Source of the DNA: Lunularia cruciata
Taxonomy: Eukaryota; Streptophyta; Marchantiopsida; Lunulariales; Lunulariaceae
NCBI GenBank assembly: GCA_948567375.1
Contig: OX419762.1
Location: forward strand, 40,839,034-40,903,033
Reading direction: 5' to 3'
Length of the DNA: 64,000 bases
Part shown: positions 45,479-57,039 of the stretch, piece after piece
Position numbering within the stretch: the stretch's first letter is position 1
Layout of the letters: every line of letters begins with the position of its first letter
Made by a program: the position numbers and the translations under genes
Notes under the pieces: generated by a model
Told to the model about the DNA's origin: nothing
Database searches by the model: none
The model's input: the letters and a program-made list of their open reading frames with translations, nothing else

Positions 45479-48400
45479 TTGGTATCAAAGTAGGAATGGG
45501 ATGGATGGAATTTATGGACCACCAAATCCACTTCCACCAAACCATTGGGATTTTTGCATCCAAGTACTACCCAAGCATCATTTCACATAGTTCATCACCT
45601 CAGACTTTGGACAAGATTTTCTGCATATGATCACCATATTTGAGGAACCCTTGGTACTTCCAATTGTAACTTATGGAGAACGGTGGATGTGCTATTTCCA
45701 TGTGTTAATAAATTAGATAGATTAGGGGTGGTGTGATAGAGTAGCAACCATGGTGGCAATACTTGATGTTATCCTTGCTATGCAACAACAAATTGAGTAC
45801 CTTACTCGATTGTTGGATGAACAAGATCTTTGATGACAAGAGCATGTGGAGAGAGTACCAATTCAAGAAGGAGAAGATTGGATCAGATTCCCTAAACCCA
45901 AGGTATTTGAAGGCAAGAATCTCCCATGTGCAGTGGAGAAATTTGTGTTTGATTGTGAATGTTATTTTGAAGCAACCAATCTAAAAGATGAGCAAAAAAC
46001 AGATTATCTTGGCTTATAGCCAATTGGATGGAGTAGCAAAGCTATGGTGGAGATTTTGAGTGGAGCGCGCTGAACGACAAATTTTTGCACCAATCTTGAC
46101 ATGGGCAGAATTCAAGAGTGCAATAATTAGTCAATTCCAACCTATAAATGCCACACGAGCTGCACAAGATAAGTTGGCAGAGTTAAAACAGATTGGTTCT
46201 GTAAGAAGTTACATCACGTAGTTCCAAAACACCATCATGCAAATTCTAGATATATTGGAAGGTGAAACTTTGGATCGATTTGTGAGGGGCTTGAAGGCAA
46301 GAACCAGATTAGAGGTAGCCATACAAGAGCCATAACACTTGGAGGAAGCCATGCGGTTGGACAAACATTTTGATTCCTTGGTGGCAACAACTTGGTCTTG
46401 ACCTTGACCTCCACAGAGCCTACTAACACACTACACATGAGTGGAGGAGCCAGCACCAATGGAGATTGATGCCATTCAACAAAGACCACTTGGCACTATA
46501 GATAGAGAGAAATTGCAACAAAATGGTGGCTGTTTTTATTGTCACCAATTGGGGCATTGCATTGTTGAATGTCCACTTAAGAATGAGCGACCTTGACAAG
46601 TTGCCCAGGTGGAGATTGTGGAGCGGAATGATCAAAGAAACAAGGAATCCCAATAGGAGATCTCAAGCCACCTACTAGGAGCTTGATTAGTTCCAATGGG
46701 ATTGAAAGCTCAACCTATGCAAGTTTGCTTCACTTGCAAGGTACAATACTAATCTAGGTTGTATGATTTTAGTTGATTCCGGAAGTTCATAGAATTGCAT
46801 GTCAATGCAAGTGGCAAAGGAATTGGGTATTCCTATCAAGCCAATAATTGGAGGTAGATTGATGATGGTGGATGGTAGAAAGGGTTTTGCATTCCGTACC
46901 TCGCATCCTGTTACCTTCAAGATTGGGAAGGAGTATTTGGAGTGTATGAGGTTTGTAGTGGCACCTCTACACTATGATATCATTCTAGGTCTACCTTAGC
47001 TTGAACGTCATAAGGCTCAATTTGATTGGACCCAACAACAAATTCAAGTACAACACCAAGGTAGGAATTTCCTATTAGGTTGCCTAGCACCTCTAAGTAA
47101 GGCACCCAAGAATAGTCAGTCTCAAGATGAGGAGTTTGTTGGGAAGGTAGCCATAGAGCAAACCTTGAAGGAAGATGAGTCCCAAGATGGGAAGTTTGCC
47201 AAGAAGGCAACCATGGAGCAAGCTTGGAAGAGAGATGAGTCCTTGGAAAGTTTGTCAAGTTTGTTAGCAAAGCAGCCATAGAGCAAGCTTTGGAGGAAGA
47301 TAAGTTTGTATTTGCGGTGTGGATCAAGCTAATTGCACAAGAACAATTGGGGGGGGGGTGCCAAGAGCCTCATCAAGCAATGGTTGATTGGATAGTTTAG
47401 GAGTTTGCGGATGTGTTTCTGGATGATCTGCCAAAGGGATTACCTTCCAATCAAAGTATGCCCTTCAAGATCAAGTTATTGGTAGGAAGTACTCTAGTGA
47501 GTAGACCGATCTATCGACTCTCACCAAAGGAGTTGGAGGAGTTGTGAACAACACTTACAAAGTTTTTGGAGAAGACTTCATACAACATAGTACCTCTCCT
47601 TGGGGAGCACCGGCGCTATTTGTTCCAAAGAAGGATGGAGGACTTTGTTTCTATATTGATTACCATGGGCTCAATAAGCAAAATATGAAGAATGCATATC
47701 CCTTGCCTTGGATCAACGACTTGCTTGATCAACTAAGTGGAGCACGCTACTTTTCCAAGTTGGATCTTTGTAGCGCGGCTATTGGCAAATCCCTATTGAT
47801 AGAAAGGATGTGCAAAAGACTACCTTTTGCACAAGGTATGGGCATTTTGAGTGTAGATTTCTACCTTTTGGACTCATTAATGCTCCAACAGTCTTCATGG
47901 AATAGATGCATTGGGTGTTGGATGGACTATTGGATCAGTCCATAGTGGTGTTCTTGGATGATATCTTAATCTATAGCGAGACAAAGACATAACACATGAA
48001 TCATGTGCAAGAAGTCCTAATATGACTACAATAATGGAATTTTTACTACAAGAAGTCAAAGTGTGCCTTTTGGTAGAAGGAGGTTACCTTCTTGGGTCAT
48101 AAGATCTCATCAGAGGGGATCAAGATAGAAGAAGAGAAAATCAAGGCCATTACTGATTGGCCTACCCTAAAGGATGCTACAAAAGTATGTGTATTCAATG
48201 GATTTGCCAGTTTTTACCAATGGTTCATCCACTACTATGCTCATTAATTGACCTCTTGGGAAAGAATTTGAGCTTCTAGTGGACCACCAAGCATGATGAA
48301 GCATTCCAAAAGTTAAATCATATGGTGTCTTCAAGACCCATTCTTGAACCATGTGATCCTCAACCACCTTGTGTGTGGTTGATTTTGATGCTTCTAACTT

Positions 48401-50277
48401 TACAATGGAGTTGTCTTGCAATAAGAATTCCCAGATGGACTACATCCCATTGCCTTTGTGTCTTGCCGACTAAATACAGCTGAAAGAAATTACTCTACTT
48501 GAGATCAGGAACAACTTGCAATGGTATATGCTACCAAGGTATGGAGGCATTATCTCTTAGGGAAACAAGTGATCATGCAAATTGATCACAAGCCATTGTT
48601 GTAGACCTTACACTTGGAACACATGAAGAGTTGACATCAGCAATGGGAAGAGCAACTCCAATTGTTTGACATCAAACTTGAGTACAAACCAAGTCAGTTC
48701 CATGTCATCCTTGAGGCTTTATCATGATGACCTGATTTGAAGTCTCTTCCTCTCATCACGACAACAATTATGACGATGTCAATTGACCCCAAGGTCCATA
48801 ACGAGTTTTGGTCAGCTCTACAAAAAGATCCATTCTTCCAAATGGTATATGGTTGTCTAATAGTAGGTGACAAGGAGTACAACACCTTCTCCTTCAAGGA
48901 AGGCCTTCTATTCCATGCGAACCAGATCTATGTGCCAGCCAAAGGTGATCTTCGACTTGTGTGCCTTCAAGAAGCCCATAATTTACCAATAGCTGGTCAC
49001 ATGGGGGTAGACAAGACCTTGGGTACCCTCCAATGTCAATGGTGGTAGCCCAACATGACACAAGATGTTTGGGAGTTTTTCAAATCGTGTGAGAGTTGTC
49101 AATGCAACAAGGCCAGTAATAAAAAGTTGAGTGGACTCCTTCAGCCACTTCCCATTCCAACTACTCGTTGGAAGCATGTGAGCTTAGATCTCAACACCTC
49201 CTTGCCCAAGACACAACAAGGTCACATAGCAATTGTGGTGTTTATGGATAAGCTTAATAAGCAAATCCATTTGGCACCAACGGTTGATATTGTGGATGCT
49301 CCAACCTTGGTACAACTCTACTTTGATAATGTATTCAAACATCATGGGATGCCATGTGTACTCATCTCCGACCATGTTCCTCGCTTCACCAGAAAGTTTT
49401 GGCAAGCCCTTTTCCAGATACTTGGCACCAAGCTTGCTTTGTCCACAACCTATCATCCTCAAACTGATGTACAAACTGAATGTGCAAATCACACCTTGGA
49501 AGATATGCTTCATGCCTTCCTCAACATTCACCATACCAATTGGGATGATGTCTTACAGCTATGGAGTTTGCATACAAAAATTCTAAACAGGCAAGCACTA
49601 GATTCTCTCCTTTCTTTCTCAATTTTGGCCAAGATCTGCTTGTTCTATATTCTCTTCTTGCTCCTTCTCCGTCTTAAGTCTCCCATACTTCAAACTTCTT
49701 GACCACCATCTCTAAATCTCTCCAACAAGCCAAATCTCACCTCCTTGTTTCTCAAAATTGTCAAAAATAATATTCAGACCATCATCGTCATGATCTCTCC
49801 TTTGAAGTTGGTGATAAAGTTATGCTATCCTCTAGTAATCTACCCCACACACTTGATACCCAAGTTTGTAAACTTGTTCCTAATTAGATAGGACCTTTTG
49901 ATATCACCCAAATTGTCTCTCCTGTTGCTTATCAACTTGCTGTGCCTTCTCATATGCACATCCATCATGTCTTTCATGTTTCCAAATTGAAACTCTTTGT
50001 TCCTAACCCCTCTTCCTTCTCCTCTTGAGTCCAACCTCCTCCTCTCCCTATCCTTGTCGATGATCATGAGGAGTACAAAGTTGATCGTATCCTTACACGT
50101 TGCCACATCCAACGAGGACGCTGCCAACATACGGAGTACAAGGTCCTTTGGAAAAGGTATCCCCTTCATGATGCCACATGGGAACCTCTTTCTCACCTCT
50201 AGAATGCACAGATGGCCATCCAGGAGTTTGAAGCTTCAATGGCGACGAGGACATCACGAACTAGCGGTGGGGGAATA

Positions 50278-50641
50278 TGTAACAATATGGAGTTTAGTGA
50301 CGTATTTAGTAAGGCTAATGAAGTAGAGAATAAGCCAAATTAGCCTTGAATATTCCAAAAGCATCTAGGAAGCTTCTTGGGAAGCTTCCCGACTAGTTAA
50401 CTTGCACCCCAAGCAGGTAGCTTCTAGAAGGAAGCTTCTTGAGAAGCTTCTTGGTTAACTTGGATTGCACTCTAAGAAAGTGGCTCAAGAAGCTTCTTGA
50501 GAAGCTTCTCAAGGGCCTTGTCTGCTACCTATAAATACCAAAGCCGAAGTTCATGCTAGGCAATCTGAGTTTTCCCACATTCAAGTGTTCTAATGTGAAC
50601 TTCCATTCTCCTATTTCTCTCCTCGGTTTTGGTCTTTTACA
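50278..50641 (+). repeat. 3' LTR of element G
   Basis: 364 bp, TGTAACAATATGG to gtcttttaca, preceded by a gcggtgggggaata purine-rich tract. It contains several palindromic gaagcttcttgagaagcttc-type words and a tataaatacc TATA-like box at about 50,530. Confidence 0.85.
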
Positions 50642-50959
50642 CAAGGGTTATGCTTTCATTGAGTGTCTTTACTTTGCTATATAATAAAGCAAGGTGCTCC
50701 TTTGGGGCATAGGAGTTTGAGTGTGAACTTGTGCTTTCTCTTTTGTGTTTCTCTACTATCCTCAAAACATTACAAATCTTAATAGATCCAATACCTACAA
50801 TTTGACAAGGGTGATCATTCCTCATCAAAACTAAAGCATTTTGTATTGAGTAAGATCTAAAGAACTCTCTTCTATAACACATATGGTATGAACAAGCACA
50901 ATCTAGAATCCATTCATCTCTTGTTTGTTGAGATGAAGTACAAAGAGCATACTATTAGT

Positions 50960-51830
50960 GTCATAGAGCAGAGTCGTCATCAAGCAAGTTTTCATCTTCT
51001 TCTTCCTTGTTGTCTTTTGCCACATTGGCTAAAGAAGGCTCACTTGCTTTGCCAAAACACTCTTCCTTCAGGTGGACAACTTTGCCACACTTCCAACAAA
51101 GCACGGTCTTATGGTCTTGGGATCTCTTCTTAGACCAAGATCTAGTCTTAGATTTCTTCTCTCCATCATTTGTCCACTTTGAGTCCTTCCACAAATTCAG
51201 GTTCAACATTTTTCCAAAAGTAGGCAAGGGTTTAGAAGGTAACATCATATTTTGTTGAAGATCATCTATTAATAAAGCACTCATCACCTCATTGTAGGTG
51301 ATGGTCTTCCTATTACAATATAGTACCACTTGTGACAAGGATTGGTAGGATGTAGGGAGAGAAACTAATAAGTAGAGAGCCTTTCTCTCGTCACTCAGGT
51401 CCTCTCCAAGATTTTGCAAGTCCACAACAAGATCATTCAAGGCATTGATATGATCTTGTATCCTGGTCCCATTGTCCTTCATCTTGAAGCTTAATAACTT
51501 CAAGTACATGTAGAGGCAATTTGATAACTCTTTTTGATGGTGCTTCTATTGTAGCTCATCAAAAAGAGTAATGCAGTCCTTGAACTCACCCAACTAATTT
51601 ATTACATGTGGTTGCATATGTAAAACCATTTTGTATACAACTATCTCTTGCATGTTGTTCCAATCATCCTTTGACACCAAATTGGTCTTGGGTCTTAGCA
51701 ATTTCCCAAAATTGTTGGCCTTGAGCATGCCTTTCACTTGACGCTCACATAGGAGATAATCAGAGTGTCCATCATACTTGGAAATGCCAAATTTGGCACC
51801 TCCAATCTTCATGACTACCACTTTGCCCCA
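50960..51830 (-). other. Copia gag region
   Basis: On the minus strand the frame starts near 51.82 kb with KFGISKYDGHSDYLLCERQV, a UBN2-like copia Gag start. It runs through LVVDLQNLGEDLSDERKALYLLVSLPTSYQSL and ends in the CCHC knuckle and an acidic tail. Fossil; broken. Confidence 0.82.
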
Positions 51831-54108
51831 TCTAGAAAAGTAAAGTAAAAGTAAAAAAGTAAGTGTTCTCTAGAAGAGTTTTGTTAGATCTATATCAATA
51901 GTCTTGAGGTGTAAAATAATGCACTCAATGGAAGCCTTGTGTCATTGTAATTACACCACTTGGCTTTGTAAATTTGCTCCTTTTGGTCTAGCTAGCTCCC
52001 TTGATAAGTGAGCATAACACTAATTGCAGTAGCTCTCATTCTCTTGGAATTCCAAATTGTGCCACAACTCTTGCCAGAAAGAATAAGCACCAATCCATTA
52101 TGCCTATCAAATCAGTTTCAATATGACCATTGAAAAGTTAAAAAGTTCATAGATTTGATACCCTACTACTTGGCCATCCCTCACACATTCTTGAAACTTC
52201 CTTCTTCTTAGCTTGAATAAAGAATGCCAAATTCAGCTTCTTGTTGTAGCCTCCAATGCTCGCTTGATGGTGATAGGTAGCAAAAGTGGCTCTTGGTAGC
52301 TATTGTTTATTGCTCCCTTGAATTCATAATTACTGTTGGAGGAGAAGTCCAATACAACTCCAAAGTGTTGGTCAACCATTCTCCTCTTCTTGATAGACTT
52401 GCACTCCTAAAGGATTGGATCCTATCAACAATGACAAATGACTCAAGAGAACTATTTTTAAATCGTGTAGAAAGAGCAAGGCCTCCTCAAGTCTTGCTCT
52501 AGCTACTATTGTTGTGCTTCTTCTCCTCCCTTACCTATTCCCAAAACTAGCAGATATGAAAAAAACTCTAGAATCTCTCCACATATTGTTTGTAGTAAGC
52601 ACATAAACAAATAATGACCTCTAGGTGGTTGGTTTCACGGATTAAACAAGTATTGTTGATGATGTAGGGGACACAAAAACACTTGAACTCACCCAATACA
52701 CCCAATTGGACAAGTCTTTGCTTGTAGGAATGTCCAATCTTTTGCAATCCTTTTGTTCTAGGTTCTAGACTAGAGATGCTTCTAGAACAAGAAATTTGAT
52801 CCGATGGAAGAGAAGACTAATGTGACATAAAATTGGACACTTGCTCTTGGAAAACCTTTGAAACTTAATAAAACCGTCAAAACTCTATTCTTCTATGTAA
52901 TTGCACACTCATAATTACGGGATATGAACATGATATCCTATTGATGGTCACTCAAAATTACCAAGGAGTATATAAGTCTGTGTCTTGATCAATCTTGGCT
53001 CTCTTTACTTTGTAATGGTTACTCAATGCTTACCACTAGGACCTCCACTTTTGGCTTTAGGAGCTACTACCTTGGTTGTTGTAGGTTTACCACTTCTCTT
53101 TGACGTCTTCACAAGAGCTTCCTTCTTTGCCTTCTTGTCATCTTTAGTCTTCTTGACCCTCTCCTTGTTTTCATGAAGAATAGCTTCATGAGCAACAACA
53201 TAAATTCCCATCTTCTCTAATTGATTCTTCTATATAACCTCCAAAGAAGCTCTAAAAATAGACCTCAAGTAAGGCTTGTGTGTAGTTCTTCTTTTTCTTT
53301 TCATGATCTTGGATGTAAGATCCTTCTTATGCACCTTTCTATAAAGAGCAATCTAGCATAGCTTCACTAGTTTCAAATAGTTATGGAAGTAGTGCTTGCA
53401 TTGTTATGATTAGGGAATTTCTTGAAAGGAAATAATTCCTTGCTAATTAAGAAAAAATAGATGTTTAGATGTTACTCCTCTTCCAAATTGTCAATGAACA
53501 AGAAATTCTTCACCATCACTGCACCAACTCCATCTCGTCAAATTCCACCCTTAGATAAGCAAATTGACATTGAAGCCTCCAATCTTGCACTTGTTATGTT
53601 GCCACAAGCATCCCCTCTTCAATTTCGTACCATGCTCTATGATCGAGAGCTCCACCGGTCCAAAAACTTTCAAGAGCCAAAGAGTTGAATGGCTCTACAT
53701 TGCTTTGTCTTGTAGCTCTTCTATCAATTAAAAGTCTATTAATGCAATTTAACACTCTACTAGTCCTCAACAATTTTCCCCATCATTGTTGGAGCATCCA
53801 TCGAGAAATTTTGAGACTTGGTGGTGTCCAAAAGCTTGTTATGCTCTTGAAACAAGCTGTCAAAGAACTGCAACAAAATTTGTGTGCCAATGCATTTTTC
53901 CTCTTGTGAAAATTGGATATACTTGAATTATGTCAAGAGTTGAGAATCACTTTGGATGAATTTGGTATGTTTTTTGGGGTATATTTTTGCACCACTAAAG
54001 CAGCACAACTCCATCTTTAGCACCACCATAGATGATTAATTTGTCCAACCAAGCTGTTTGATGGAAAATGGTGGAAACCGTGGCATATGTATGATGCCTC
54101 CAAACACC
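51831..54108. other. Unexplained 2.3 kb between copia primer site and gag
   Basis: Copia elements usually begin gag soon after the primer site, so this segment is extra. It holds a minus-strand Lys-rich frame (about 53.02-53.21 kb). It also has plus-strand frames at about 53.46-53.91 kb with REILRLGGVQKLVMLLKQAV, which has the flavour of an armadillo repeat. No terminal repeats were found. It could be a captured host fragment, another decayed insertion, or a long leader. Confidence 0.4.
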
Positions 54109-54122
54109 GCTCTAATATTATT

Positions 54123-54360
54123 TTAAGATCCAATCTAGTAATACATAGGAAATGCATGCACCATGGTCAACATAAGAAAATACGTGGTTCACCTCATTGA
54201 GGCTACATACACCGAGAACATACTAATAGCTTTACTTATAATGAGATTAATATGTCCCATAGAGCTTTTACCAACTCTCTTATATAGTAGACCAACACTA
54301 GTTTAACTAACCACAATCAAACTAACTCGAGTTACTCAAGACCTAAGTTAACTCTTTACA
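54123..54360 (-). repeat. 5' LTR of the copia element
   Basis: 238 bp, plus-strand ttaagatccaatct to aactctttaca. It matches 40,233-40,469, with clear divergence and a shared ctcttatatagta TATA-like word. Confidence 0.82.
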
Positions 54361-55111
54361 TAGTGCAACACAAATTTACATTGCATTAGAGTAAAAGGAG
54401 TCACCACGGGGTATGTACACAAACCTATAGATTTCCTTTAGCCTGCCAGACTTAATAATACCAAGGATGATGAGAACAAGCGTTAGCTATGAGATTTTAC
54501 GTTTTCCTTTTATCTATATATATACTACACAATTAATTAGCCATACTAATAGTACAATTGTACAATCCAAAGTAAACCCAAATATAATAAGAATAATAAT
54601 ATTGAAATTTGCTAATTGCTAATTTGCTAATCAGCGTAGACCATATGCGCTGATGATATAGGATAGTATAGTCAAGGTGATCTTCAAGCATGTCGCCATA
54701 GCAATGAATAAATTTCTCCCAACGAAGCCTTACGATATGGATTTTTAAATTAAAAGTTTAACTCAATCACAACTTAACCTGAGTCACCCTGGCCGCTGAG
54801 GTTTAGACCCTAAACTATGGTATCCCGAGGAAACAAGACGTGTGCAGGGGATTGGGCGAACAAGTGGATTGCGACGTAGGTAATCGCCTCAGTTCAGTCC
54901 GTCCGTCCGTCCGTCCGTCCGTCCGAAGGGTATGGTTTGTCACCCCAGCCTTCTCTCTGGCTTGGCTGGTGGCTATGGAGGATCTAAGGACCCATGCTTG
55001 GTCTGACTGTTGAGCGGTCGTTCACACACAGAAGGAAGAACGGAAGGCCTGCTGGTGCGTTGTGGATTTCTCAAGGGGTTTTTGAGGGAGAGAGAGAATC
55101 CGATTTTCGAG
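54361..55111. promoter_or_regulatory. 5' flank of the HP30-like gene
   Basis: This is the space between the copia LTR and the first ATG of the host gene, so it should hold the promoter and 5' leader. It contains AT-rich tatatatata-type sequence near 54.51-54.53 kb, about 0.6 kb upstream of the ATG, and the TCCG microsatellite closer in. No core element can be assigned with confidence. Confidence 0.4.
54898..54925. repeat. (TCCG)7 microsatellite
   Basis: Seven uninterrupted tccg units lie about 190 bp upstream of the likely start codon of the host gene, probably within its promoter or leader. This CpG-bearing tetranucleotide repeat is likely to vary in length. Confidence 0.92.
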
Positions 55112-56564
55112 ATGAGTACTACACAACAGCAGACGAGAGTAGGGATGCCTGGAGGGGGCGGTCCCGTCCAGCAAGTGCAGGCGAAGATGAAAGAAGTGGA
55201 AATCAAGGTGCAGACATGGCTGAAGAAACAACCATTCGCTGTAGAAGTTGCGGCGGTGACAGCAGGAAGTGCAGTTCAGGGTGGAGCTATTGGTGCCCTT
55301 ATGGGATCATTCACTCAAGATATGGCTGCCGGTATTCCGGCGGCTTCACCTGGATTGAGTCCACAAGCTGTTTCGTCTTTGCAACAAGCAAAAGTATGTG
55401 GATTCTCGGTTGTTCTCCTCAAGGAATTATATTTTTGGAAATGTATATGATTGTGATTACCCGGTGACTATGTGGTCTAGAACACGTCGATTTGATGTCA
55501 GTCGGTTTTAGCAACCAAGTCCAAATCATCTCGTTGAATTTCGTGGACAACCTTAGGGTTTCCAAACTTTGGCGTGACCGTGTGTTGCTCAAAAATTCAC
55601 TTCCGATCAAAGGTCATAGGATTCGAGAACTCTAGAATATTTCTTCTCTGATTTTCTTCGTTGATAAATATTCAATTGATTCTTGATTATTAAGTAAGGT
55701 TCTCTAGGTGAGTCTTACGATTATGATGCAGGCTTTCACAGGGGGTCCCATGATGCAAGCCCGTAACTTTGCCGTGATGACGGGCGTAAATGCCGGAATC
55801 ACTTGTGCGATGAAGCGTTTACGAGGTGGAGTTGAAGATATTCAGACCAGGTAGTCTCTGGTGTATTTTAGCTGCTTATAATATCCACTGACAGTTTCTC
55901 TTTTCGTTTTCTTCTAGGAATTGTCATATACATATGTATGAAGCAATATTCCTGTGAAACACTATGTGGACCAAATCCGTGTTCACCTTGTACATGCTTC
56001 TGCACGACTACCCTCTACTATTGTCTTTGTTATTCGCTGTATACAACTGCCAATTTTATCATGATTTTATCATGATTTTATCGCAAGAACAGCCTGGACA
56101 TATTTACTGGGTGAGGAAAGGTAACTAGAAACTGGGACCTGTATCATGTGATTGTGTGAGAAAGGCGAGTTTTTGAGTCTTTCTTCCATCAGCAAATAAC
56201 ATTGGGCTGTGCATCCTTGGCATAATGTTTGAATCTACATCCCGTGATGGGCGAGGTGCAAACTTGAAGTCTAGAGCTACCTTAGATGCTGGATATCAAG
56301 TGGACAATTGATTGTAAACATAGTGGTATGGAGGAAGAAATACTGCCTTGTAGGCTACTCGTCTCAGCTAGCAATAGCTATATCCATAAAGTTGATTATT
56401 TCTTACTTTGGGCAGTCGGTGGGACGGTTTTATGCAGCATGGTGGCCGCTTTCGGATCAGGAGCAGTTTTTACTGCGGTGAGTGGAGTTGGTGGTGCGAA
56501 TGTTGTCGGAAATGCCCTTAGCACCGGCATCTTCTTCGCTTTGATTCAGGGTGGGATCTACAAG
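55112..56564 (+). CDS. HP30-like Tim17/Tim22/Tim23-family import protein, exons 1-3
   Basis: Plant HP30 proteins are Tim17-domain channel-type proteins of the organelle inner membrane, linked to import of proteins without cleavable transit peptides, and usually carry a C-terminal SAM domain. Exons: 55,112-55,393, 55,732-55,850 and 56,438-56,564 (282, 119, 127 bp), all with GT donors and AG acceptors and continuous phase, giving 176 residues so far. Diagnostic blocks: WLKKQPFAVEVAAVTAGSAV (36-55) and GGAIGALMGSF (57-67), LSPQAVSSLQQAK, GGPMMQARNFAVMTGVNAGI (98-117), MKRLRG, SMVAAFGSG (134-142) and STGIFFALIQGGIYK (162-176). Four glycine-rich membrane segments are apparent, at about 44-67, 104-121, 135-151 and 159-175. 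The SAM domain must lie beyond 64,000, so the gene is cut by the window. The start at 55,112 fits homologue length; an in-frame ATG at 55,010 would add 34 residues. Confidence 0.88.
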
Positions 56565-57039
56565 GTACAGACGTTTCTTAGCAACAGTTCGTACACTTAA
56601 ATATGTCATACCATTCATGCCCCTTCCCCCTCTTTGGTGAGTGTTCTTGCAGTCTTGCTCTCTGCTCTTACTCTCCTCGCTAGTTACTACCCGCTACTTC
56701 CATCGGTCCATTGTCTCAATCTGTGCGCTAGCTGATTACCTTTTACCAGCCTGTTCTGTAGAATTGTATTAGTTACTGTCCTTTACTACGTGATGCTTGC
56801 CTCTCGGCTAATCACGGTTTCTCTTTCATGTTTTGACGAGGTACGTTTCGTTTCCTTTTCCCACTCACAGTCAGACAATTTTTTCCTTGCCTCGTTAGCC
56901 TTCTCCAGTTTTCAAATTTCTGACTCTACTACTCTTCCCTTGATTCTACTCCTTCATTCCAGTTCCTAGTAATCCGGGATACGTTACAGTTGACATTGCG
57001 GGTCCACATTTAATTTTCAGCCTTCACTTTTGCTAACAT

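Larger units (their letters stand above)
45092..50641 (+). mobile_element. Ty3/gypsy chromovirus G, broken
   Basis: A 5.55-kb gypsy element inserted into the R solo LTR. LTRs: 45,092-45,478 and 50,278-50,641. The target duplication is caacg/caagg (one mismatch). Primer-binding-like tggtatcaaag follows the left LTR. Parts: gag (about 45.77-46.6 kb) with knuckle CFYCHQLGHCIVEC; protease (about 46.75-47.0); RT (about 47.4-48.0); RNase H (about 48.35-48.72); integrase (about 48.9-49.6; HNLPIAGHMGVDKTL, CESCQCNKA); chromodomain (about 50.05-50.24; TEYKVLWKRYP and ATWEP). Several breaks. It is younger than the R solo LTR that contains it. Confidence 0.88.
44485..50774 (+). mobile_element. Solo LTR of gypsy family R, split by element G
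   Basis: LTR sequence at 44,485-45,091 and 50,642-50,774 matches the R LTRs from TGTAATACCAATAGC to the terminal acattaca. It is flanked by an exact 5-bp duplication aatct (44,480-44,484 and 50,775-50,779). An internal part of about 0.18 kb is duplicated near 44.49-44.82 kb, making the LTR longer than the other copies. No R internal sequence remains. Confidence 0.85.
40233..54360 (-). mobile_element. Ty1/copia element on the minus strand, old, with nested insertions
   Basis: The LTRs are 40,233-40,469 (3' side of the element) and 54,123-54,360 (5' side), 237-238 bp and well diverged. A degenerate methionine-tRNA primer site (plus-strand gctctaatatta, 54,109-54,120) abuts the right LTR, and a purine tract abuts the left one. 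Parts on the minus strand, from right to left: gag with CCHC knuckle CWKCGKVVHLKEEC (about 51.8-50.96 kb), GAG-pre-integrase and integrase (about 44.6-43.4), RT (about 42.16-41.1) and RNase H (about 41.1-40.8), the copia order. Insertions: solo LTR of family A at 42,197-42,883, and solo LTR of family R at 44,485-50,774 with gypsy G inside. Without them the element is about 7.1 kb. Many breaks; no convincing target duplication remains. Confidence 0.87.

Noticed and set aside
53023-53211. Lys-rich minus-strand frame as a histone H1-like gene
   Set aside because: Short, no globular domain, and inside a decayed copia leader; composition alone is not enough.
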